A stretch of DNA of 12,798 nucleotides, from assembly GCA_041486365.1 (NCBI GenBank), contig JBGPLH010000060.1, forward strand, positions 1-12,798, written 5' to 3'. The number at the start of each line of letters is the position of its first letter. Positions within the stretch are counted from its first letter, which is position 1. Shown here piece after piece: positions 7,610-12,798 of this stretch. A model generated the notes under the pieces. The model saw only the letters and a program-made list of their open reading frames with translations, had not been told where the DNA came from and did no database searches. Source of the stretch: JBGPLH01 sp041486365 [NCBI: Thermodesulfobacteriota bacterium]. Its GTDB lineage: Bacteria; JAUYMQ01. Both the position numbers and the translations under genes were made by a program.

Positions 7610-7884
7610 GAGATGGCTCGGGGCTCGGGTGAGACGGCGGAACACTCCCCGGTTGACCCCACGTGCGAATTGATCCAAGCTTGCCCCCGCCTGACCCGTC
7701 TCCATGACGGGTGCTTTCGAAGCAAAGTGTCGACTTCGGGATTCAGAACCGTCAGGGACACCCGTTCAAGCATTCATCGGGAACACACGGATGCGTTCGG
7801 CCTCGCTCGCCGGGAATCCGGGAGCCAAGCGCGCTCCGGAAGCCGGGGGCCGTCCGAACCACGCGAGCGACAGGGAGGTAGTCC
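7610..7884 (+). promoter_or_regulatory. 275-nt intergenic leader of the envelope gene set
   Basis: The largest gene-free stretch. Open frames crossing it (from 7613 and 7704) have compositions unlike real proteins and no ribosome binding sites, so I do not call them. It is less GC-rich than its surroundings, as expected of a control region. A possible promoter is TTGACC (7653-7658) followed after 17 nt by CAAGCT (7676-7681), but the second box is a poor -10 and this is speculative. GGGAGG at 7873-7878, six bases before ATG 7885, is a strong Shine-Dalgarno. The region probably carries the promoter of the four-gene set downstream and/or the end of the msrA transcript. Confidence 0.45.
7694..7724 (+). 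other. Two small overlapping hairpins in the leader
   Basis: ACCCGTC (7694-7700) and GACGGGT (7706-7712) form a perfect 7-bp stem around a TCCAT loop. Directly after, TGCTT (7712-7716) and AAGCA (7720-7724) form a 5-bp stem around TCG. The two share base 7712. There is no T-tract, so a classical intrinsic terminator is unlikely. They may be an operator, a leader structure, or chance. Confidence 0.35.
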
Positions 7885-8505
7885 ATGCGGAGAACGATCA
7901 GGATGGGCCTGGTATCAGGGATTCTCGTGATCATCGCGCTCGGCGTCGTGGGTCATGGCGTGACCGGCCCGGGATCGATCGCGTGGACGTCGGCGGCGCC
8001 GGTGGCCCGGGCGCAGGCCGTTCCACCGCCCCCCGCCCCGGCGGCGCCCGCTCCTGCCCCTGCGCCCGCACCCGCCCCGGCTCCCGCGGCGGCCCCGGCG
8101 CCCGGCGCAGCCCCCGCCGGTCCCCTCGCCACGGCCGAGGGCGAGACTCCCGGGGTGCGCGTCGACGTGACGCAGCTCAAGCGTGACGCTGGAGGCACGG
8201 TGACCCTCAAGTTCACCCTGGTGAACGACAGCGACAAGGATCTAGGCATGACCTACTACATGACGGAATCGGACAACAGCTCGGTCAGCGGCGTGCATCT
8301 GATCGACGCCGTCGGAAAGAAGAAGTACTTCGTCGTCCGTGACGCCGAGAATAACTGCATCTGTAGCAAGAGCATCGCCACCGTGGAAGCAAAGACCAGT
8401 GCCAACTACTGGGCGAAGTTCCCCGCTCCCCCGGAGACGGTGGAGAAGATCAGCGTCGAGATCTACCACTTCGGACCCCTGGACGACGTGCCCATCAGCC
8501 GGTAA
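7885..8505 (+). CDS. Exported protein with Pro/Ala linker and C-terminal beta-rich domain
   Basis: A 206-residue protein that I do not recognise by name. An N-terminal Arg-led hydrophobic segment (about 6-24) and an ARAQA motif ending at 45 suggest a signal peptide cleaved there, or a signal anchor. Residues 46-80 are an extended Ala/Pro linker of the kind used to span the periplasm or cell wall. The domain from 91 (VRVDVTQLKRDAGGTVTLKF) to the end looks like an Ig-like beta sandwich: alternating hydrophobic strands, a central LIDAVGKKKYFVVRD, and a CIC pair (Cys158, Cys160) that could bind metal or form disulfides. The C terminus ends DDVPIS. It lies 15 nt before the OmpA-like gene with a strong ribosome binding site, so the two are probably co-translated and may form one envelope complex. 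Partnership is inference. Confidence 0.82.
   Translation: MRRTIRMGLVSGILVIIALGVVGHGVTGPGSIAWTSAAPVARAQAVPPPPAPAAPAPAPAPAPAPAPAAAPAPGAAPAGPLATAEGETPGVRVDVTQLKRDAGGTVTLKFTLVNDSDKDLGMTYYMTESDNSSVSGVHLIDAVGKKKYFVVRDAENNCICSKSIATVEAKTSANYWAKFPAPPETVEKISVEIYHFGPLDDVPISR
8020..8124 (+). repeat. Pro/Ala-coding low-complexity repeat
   Basis: This segment encodes residues 46-80 of the exported protein, mainly alternating Ala-Pro dipeptides. The DNA is a degenerate C- and G-rich repeat of six-base units (CCNGCN type). Such tracts can change length by slippage. The protein segment is expected to be an extended, stiff spacer. Confidence 0.8.
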
Positions 8506-8520
8506 CGGCGGGAGCGGGAC

Positions 8521-9108
8521 ATGAGAATCCTCGGCATGGCCCTGATCTTCGGCGCGCTGGTGTGCTCGAACGCCTCGGCCCAGCCGCCATCCACCGGGGC
8601 GTCCGGCCTCCAATCCAGGACCTCCGGTCTCAATTTCAAAGTCGTGGACCTCGTCTTCAAGGTGACCGACCTGGCGGGCAAGACCCAGGATCTCGGCGGC
8701 GCGGTCCTGGATCTCCAGGTGAAGGAGACCGAGACGGAGATCACCATCGATCTCGCGGCGGACATCCTCTTCGACTTCGACAAGGCGACCATCAAGCCGA
8801 AGGCGCAGCAGGCGCTCGAGCAGGCGGCGTCCGTGATCCGCGAGAAGGCGAAGGGGACCGTCCGGATCGACGGCTATACGGACGCCAAGGGATCGGACGC
8901 CTACAACCTGCGCCTCTCGGGTCGGCGGGCGAGGGCCGTGAAGGACTGGCTGGTCACGAAGGAAGGGCTCGGCAACGTGAGCTTCGTCACGCAGGGCTAC
9001 GGAGAGGCGAACCCCGTCGCGCCCAACGCGAAGCCCGACGGCTCGGACGATCCGGAAGGGCGTCAAAAGAATCGAAGGGTTCAGATCATCCTCAAGAAGA
9101 AGGGCTGA
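8521..9108 (+). CDS. OmpA family peptidoglycan-binding protein
   Basis: A 195-residue exported protein. The signal peptide covers about 1-20 (cut after ASA). Cys15 is preceded by Leu-Val and does not make a lipobox, so this is probably not a lipoprotein. Residues 37-68 form a regular VxDLxxKVxDL-like pattern of Asp-Leu pairs, perhaps beta strands. The C-terminal OmpA/MotB domain begins at about 80: ILFDFDKATIKP (82-93), then GYTDAKGSDAYNLRLSGRRA with the peptidoglycan-contacting Asp121 and Arg136, and a GYGEANPVAPN loop ending in NRRVQI. There is no beta barrel, so it is a short periplasmic wall-binding protein rather than a porin. It lies between the Pro/Ala-linker protein (15 nt) and the propeller protein (27 nt), suggesting an operon. 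Confidence 0.92.
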   Translation: MRILGMALIFGALVCSNASAQPPSTGASGLQSRTSGLNFKVVDLVFKVTDLAGKTQDLGGAVLDLQVKETETEITIDLAADILFDFDKATIKPKAQQALEQAASVIREKAKGTVRIDGYTDAKGSDAYNLRLSGRRARAVKDWLVTKEGLGNVSFVTQGYGEANPVAPNAKPDGSDDPEGRQKNRRVQIILKKKG

Positions 9109-9135
9109 GCGGACGGAATCTTCCCGGGGGCGTCC

Positions 9136-10593
9136 ATGGCAAGCCAGTCGTCGCAAACCCCCGCCGGCGACGGCGCGAAGGGCCGGCAGGCCGCACCGGG
9201 AATTCGGCGCGCGCTGAGCATCGCGGGCCTCGCCCTGCGAGAGTCGTGGTGGCTCCTCCGCGAGACGGCGCTGTATCTCGCGCGTGGCGTGACGTTGCTC
9301 TGGGACCGGTTGCGCCTGCGCCGGGTCCGGTCGCGGCGAAGATGGATCCTCGAGGGAGTCGGCGAAGAGATCAGGAAACGGCCTGAGCTCTCCGACTCCC
9401 TCGCGCCGCTTGCGCGATCCTTCGACGAAGTGGAAGCGCAGGCCGAGGCCCGTCGCCATCGACTGCTCGACCCCTGGAAGGCTCTTCCCGCGTGGCGGCG
9501 TTTCGAGGTGCGCGCCGCGGTACTTCTCCTCTTCGGTGCGCTCGCCCTCAACCTCCTCCCCGCGCGCGAGCCCGCGCCCCCCGCCTCTCTCCCGGCTGCG
9601 CCCGTCCAGGCCACCGCCGACGCGACGAAGCCGCCGCCCGTCGATCGCGCCGCCCAGGTGCAGACCTTCGAGCGGGATCGCGACGCCGCCGCCCCAGGGA
9701 AGTGGGTCCTCTTCTCCGGAAACCCGGTCCTGTCACGAGGCGCGCTCGACGCCTGGGACGACTTCAAGGTCGGATCGCCCGTCGTGCTCCGCGAGGGCGG
9801 GCCCCTCCGGAAGCGCTTCCGGATGTGGTACCGCGGATGCCACTTCATCGGGGACGAGTACACCTGCGGCGTCGGGAGCGCCCTGTCGCGGGACGGGATC
9901 GTCTGGGAGAAATCGAGCATCCCCGTCCTCGTGCCCGAGGACCCGATCGATCGCGAGCGTCTCCGCACCATCGCACTCGTGCGTGCAGGGGATCGCACCT
10001 ACCTCTGGTACTCCGTCGACACGGACATTCACACGGAACGCCCCGCGATCATCGTGCTCGCCACCTCGGAGGACGGCACGGCCTGGAAGGCCATCGGGCC
10101 GGTCCTCAGCGCGGTGAGCGTGGCGACCGCCCATATCGAACTGTCCGCGCTTCACGACGGGAAGCTCTTTCACCTCTGGTACGTGGACGCCCCGGCGCCG
10201 GATGGCGCGCCGGCGCTCCTGCACGTGACCTCCTCGGACGGCAGGAAGTGGCAGATAGCGGGGTCCACTTCCATCGCCGCCCTGGGCGTGAATCCGGGCA
10301 GGGTGTGCGTGGTCCCGGACGGCCATGGGGGGTACCTGGGTCACTTCGCCCACGGCCGCTTCGAGCAGAAAGAGAAGGGCCTTTTCGGGATCCTCGTGTC
10401 CGGCGACGGGAACCTCTGGCGGCTGCGGGACGACGATCCGAAGCTCCGCCTCACGGCCTTCGAGAACGGAGAGATCGCGGACGCTCCTGCCGTCCTCCTG
10501 GATGCGGACGCTCTCTGGATGTGGTTCGTGCTTCGGCCGCAGGATGGCGCCGAATCGATCGGCGCCGCCTTCATGAAGGAGCCGGCGCCGTGA
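9136..10593 (+). CDS. Membrane-anchored protein with glycosidase-like beta-propeller
   Basis: A 485-residue protein. Residues 1-123 are Arg-rich and mostly helical (LRESWWLLRETALYLARG near 35-51), followed by one membrane helix (about 125-143), an Ala/Pro-rich spacer (to about 185) and an extracytoplasmic domain (about 189-481). The latter resembles the five-bladed propeller of GH43/GH32/GH130-type and related uncharacterised proteins: a GNPVL opening, RMWYRG (229-234), and four repeats of a Ser-x-Asp-Gly-x-x-Trp blade motif (SRDGIVW, SEDGTAW, SSDGRKW, SGDGNLW). Cys235 and Cys244 could form a disulfide. I cannot identify catalytic acids with confidence, so sugar binding without hydrolysis is possible. 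The positive-inside rule places the N-terminal part in the cytoplasm. Its stop overlaps the protease start as GTGA. Confidence 0.8.
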   Translation: MASQSSQTPAGDGAKGRQAAPGIRRALSIAGLALRESWWLLRETALYLARGVTLLWDRLRLRRVRSRRRWILEGVGEEIRKRPELSDSLAPLARSFDEVEAQAEARRHRLLDPWKALPAWRRFEVRAAVLLLFGALALNLLPAREPAPPASLPAAPVQATADATKPPPVDRAAQVQTFERDRDAAAPGKWVLFSGNPVLSRGALDAWDDFKVGSPVVLREGGPLRKRFRMWYRGCHFIGDEYTCGVGSALSRDGIVWEKSSIPVLVPEDPIDRERLRTIALVRAGDRTYLWYSVDTDIHTERPAIIVLATSEDGTAWKAIGPVLSAVSVATAHIELSALHDGKLFHLWYVDAPAPDGAPALLHVTSSDGRKWQIAGSTSIAALGVNPGRVCVVPDGHGGYLGHFAHGRFEQKEKGLFGILVSGDGNLWRLRDDDPKLRLTAFENGEIADAPAVLLDADALWMWFVLRPQDGAESIGAAFMKEPAP

Positions 10594-12728
10594 GACTCCG
10601 CAGGCCCAGGCGAGTGGGCGCCGCGCTCGCCCTCCTTCTTCCGGCCCTTCTCGCGCTTCCGGCGCCGGCGCAGGCCGTTGCCCGCCGCATCGTCTGGCAG
10701 GGCGTCGAGTCGTGGCACAGGATGTCCAACCATCCCGGACGGCTCAAGCCTGCCTCGGGAGGTGTGAACCGGTTCAAGCTCGACGCGACCGTCCGTTTCA
10801 CCTACGTGCAGGAGATCGACGATCGGGGAGAATCGCGATTCATCTCCCGGCGGATCAAGTGGACGAACAAAGGATTGACGGAGGTGACGGGCATCTCGAG
10901 GACCGTCTGCAACGATGGAGACGGCGTGGACCTGGGTCCCTCGAAGTGGGTCGATCAGGTGCCGGACACCGCCTCGGATGCTCTGCATATCGATTGCGAG
11001 ACGGAGGACTTCATACCCCACTTCGGCTACTTCATGGGCTATCCGGTGCCCAAGAACGTCAGCGTCATCAGTCCTCCCAAGATCGTCCCCTTGGAAAAGT
11101 TGCGCGACGGGTGCTCCTACTCCGAGGAAGATGAACGCGAAGGCTACCGCTACAGCGTCTGGGTCACGACCGAATTCGACGCGGTCGTCGAGGTGAACAA
11201 CGCAAGGGGAGGTCCCTACGCGAGCTTCGAGCCCGAGCCCGGCGCCACGATAGCGTTCACCGCCAAGGTGCGGCCGCCCATCCCGGCCACCTTCAAGTTC
11301 GAGATCAAGCGCGACGAGGTCTCCCGCTATCCCGGCTACGCCTCCAACGCGCCCGTCGACGACCGGTTCCATGCGCGCTTCCCGTCGCTCGAGCACCTCC
11401 GGGGGCGCTACCAGAACGACGATCCCGATCTGATCTTCGATCCGGCCAACTACCAGGGCAACGTCTGGAAGCAGCCGCCCCATGGGAACGCGGTCGAGAC
11501 CGCGAAGCCGGGGGGCCCGGCCACCGCCCTCGTGACCGCCATGGACTACGGGGCCTACGGCAAGCTCCGGGCCTTCGCGAAGGCGAAGTGCGGCGGCTGG
11601 CAGCCTGCGGTCTTCCGGATCGGCGGCCGGAGGAGCGATCACGTCACGATCTCGATGGACGCGAACGGCGACCTGATGGCCGACGCGCTCTCGGACTACA
11701 GGGGCGATCCGGGCGCCGACGCCGACAACGAGCCGGAGGGGGACCGGACCGACGGGGACGGTCTCACGACCTTCGAGGAGTACCGGGGATTCATCGTCAA
11801 GGGTAGCGACTGCCAGCGGGCGGAGACCGCCGAGCACGTGCGCACCGATCCCAAGCACAAGACCCTGTTCGTCCATGCGGACGACGTCCTCCTCCTGCGG
11901 ATGGCGCTCATGCTCCGGGATACGATGAAGCTGGATCTCTTTGGCGTCTGCGCGCGCCACTACATGGACGACGACACACGCATCGTGAACTTCACCCTGC
12001 AGCAGGGCGGCCAGCGGGTGTGGTTTGGAAAGACGCTGTCCCAGGACAGACCCCAGCACGGTCTGCGCCTGATCGACGAGGCGTTGCCCGGCGGAAAGCT
12101 GGGCGTGTCCTGCGGCCTGCGTGCGGACTGCGAGAACCCCCCCGGCTTCGGCCCGCCGAAGAACGTGAGTGTGATCAAGGTGGACAAGATCAAATGCCTC
12201 GGGCGCTCGTCAGGGGGCGCCCCGGCCCTCGCGAGAACCATCATGCACGAGCTTGGACACGCCATCGGGATCCACCACCACGGGGACGGAAACATCTGGG
12301 GGCCGGTGGTGGCCCTCAAAGTGCCGAGGTGCCCGGCGGGCACCACCGAGGGAACCGTAGACAACTGGCGCGCCTGCATGACGGAATTCATCGCCGTCAG
12401 AGGCGCCGAGAACAGCGGGGACGAATCTTGCCCGATGAAGTACATGAACTGGCACTGGTACGTGCCTCCGGGTGGAACCGTGACGGAAGGCGGGCGGGTG
12501 AACTTCCGGTTTGGCCAGAGGTCGCGGGGAACGCAGCTGCTTCCCACCTTCGTGTTCACGCGCCTCAAGACGTACCGGAAGGACCTGGATCACTTCGGGT
12601 TGTCGGAGTACTGCACGTCCGCCACGGGGACGGGAATCAACGCGCTCCCGGGCGATCAGAATCACGCGGGGGACGCGACCCGGACGCCGCCATGCGCCCA
12701 GCAGATCCACATCAACGACGTGCGCTGA
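10590..12728 (+). CDS. Secreted metzincin-type zinc metalloprotease with Ca-binding-like motifs
   Basis: A 712-residue exported protein. The start is GTG 10590, overlapping the previous stop, followed by a textbook signal peptide (Arg-rich, hydrophobic 9-23, cut after PAPAQA at 29). The long open frame upstream of 10590 lies across the propeller gene and is not coding. Residues 30-350 are of unknown type with several Cys. Asp-rich motifs DANGDLMAD (357-365) and DGDGLTTFEEY (388-398) resemble thrombospondin-type-3 or EF-hand-like Ca sites. The protease core shows HELGHAIGIHH with zinc ligands His553, His557 and His563 and catalytic Glu554, in the metzincin HExxHxxGxxH spacing, and a later SCPMKYM with Met616 as a candidate Met-turn. 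The exact peptidase family is not assigned. The four-base overlap with the propeller gene implies coupled translation. Confidence 0.88.
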   Translation: MRLRRPRRVGAALALLLPALLALPAPAQAVARRIVWQGVESWHRMSNHPGRLKPASGGVNRFKLDATVRFTYVQEIDDRGESRFISRRIKWTNKGLTEVTGISRTVCNDGDGVDLGPSKWVDQVPDTASDALHIDCETEDFIPHFGYFMGYPVPKNVSVISPPKIVPLEKLRDGCSYSEEDEREGYRYSVWVTTEFDAVVEVNNARGGPYASFEPEPGATIAFTAKVRPPIPATFKFEIKRDEVSRYPGYASNAPVDDRFHARFPSLEHLRGRYQNDDPDLIFDPANYQGNVWKQPPHGNAVETAKPGGPATALVTAMDYGAYGKLRAFAKAKCGGWQPAVFRIGGRRSDHVTISMDANGDLMADALSDYRGDPGADADNEPEGDRTDGDGLTTFEEYRGFIVKGSDCQRAETAEHVRTDPKHKTLFVHADDVLLLRMALMLRDTMKLDLFGVCARHYMDDDTRIVNFTLQQGGQRVWFGKTLSQDRPQHGLRLIDEALPGGKLGVSCGLRADCENPPGFGPPKNVSVIKVDKIKCLGRSSGGAPALARTIMHELGHAIGIHHHGDGNIWGPVVALKVPRCPAGTTEGTVDNWRACMTEFIAVRGAENSGDESCPMKYMNWHWYVPPGGTVTEGGRVNFRFGQRSRGTQLLPTFVFTRLKTYRKDLDHFGLSEYCTSATGTGINALPGDQNHAGDATRTPPCAQQIHINDVR

Positions 12729-12735
12729 AGCGGAA

Positions 12736-12761
12736 CCGGCCCGGGCCCCGGATCGGGCCGG
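12736..12761 (+). terminator. Possible terminator hairpin after the protease gene
   Basis: CCGGCCCG (12736-12743) and CGGGCCGG (12754-12761) form a perfect 8-bp GC stem with a 10-nt loop, starting 7 nt after the protease stop. No T-tract follows, so if it terminates transcription it does so as a GC-rich T-less hairpin or with Rho. The rest of the window (to 12798) is GC-rich and shows no gene. Confidence 0.45.
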
Positions 12762-12798
12762 GCGTGGGCGCCCCCGGGTTCCCGGATGGCGCCGGAAG

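Noticed and set aside
7613-8186. Two open frames (7613-7930 and 7704-8186) across the leader
   Set aside because: No ribosome binding sites and non-protein-like composition; both run out of frame into the exported-protein gene.
8521-8580. Lipoprotein signal in the OmpA-like protein (Cys15)
   Set aside because: The residue before Cys is Val, not Gly, Ala or Ser, and a normal signal-peptidase I site (ASA) lies just after.
8242-9459. 405-residue open frame on the minus strand
   Set aside because: It runs across the OmpA-domain gene and its neighbours; Arg/Leu-rich with no domain, a codon-bias shadow.
9492-10589. N-terminal extension of the metalloprotease (1078 residues)
   Set aside because: It overlaps the propeller gene in another frame and lacks sense. 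GTG 10590 is followed directly by a signal peptide.
10341-12059. 572-residue open frame on the minus strand
   Set aside because: Antisense shadow of the propeller and metalloprotease genes; no motif and no start context.
1-12798. tRNA, rRNA, CRISPR array, insertion sequence or attachment site
   Set aside because: No tRNA-like cloverleaf arms, regularly spaced repeats, transposase motifs or paired terminal repeats were seen on reading. This was by eye, so faint signals could be missed.

Overview
The window is a gene-dense stretch of high-GC DNA. All recognisable genes lie on the + strand, and start/stop codons often overlap (ATGA, TTGA, GTGA). The presence of apolipoprotein N-acyltransferase (Lnt), an OmpA-like protein and several exported proteins points to a diderm (Gram-negative) bacterium. 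The order 7TM-HD phosphodiesterase, ybeY, lnt, prfB resembles the phoH-pgpH-ybeY-(corC)-lnt-prfB neighbourhood known from deltaproteobacteria and other high-GC environmental phyla. The phylum cannot be fixed from sequence reading alone.

Bases 1-5610 are a conserved housekeeping block. It holds a PgpH-type membrane HD phosphodiesterase (cyclic-di-AMP turnover, probably cut at its 5' end by the window edge), the rRNA-maturation endonuclease YbeY, Lnt for lipoprotein maturation, and release factor 2. ybeY appears to start 98 nt inside pgpH. prfB carries the classic autoregulatory +1 programmed frameshift at CTT-TGA-C, so its product is split over two frames.

Bases 5691-7609 are a mixed accessory stretch: an exported HExxH protein resembling DUF922 predicted metalloproteases, a short remnant of a GFA-family (glutathione-dependent formaldehyde-activating-like) protein, methionine sulfoxide reductase A, and a small isoprenylcysteine-methyltransferase-like membrane protein translated from TTG in overlap with msrA.

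Bases 7610-7884 form the largest gap, with two small hairpins and no convincing gene. It precedes a tightly packed four-gene set (7885-12728) devoted to the cell envelope or exterior: an exported Pro/Ala-linker protein with a beta-rich domain, an OmpA-domain peptidoglycan-binding protein, a membrane-anchored protein with a glycosidase-like beta-propeller, and a large secreted metzincin-type zinc protease with Ca-binding-like Asp motifs. The last two overlap by 4 nt. This set is the part of the window most likely to be an undescribed functional module. A GC-rich hairpin without a T-tract follows the protease gene.
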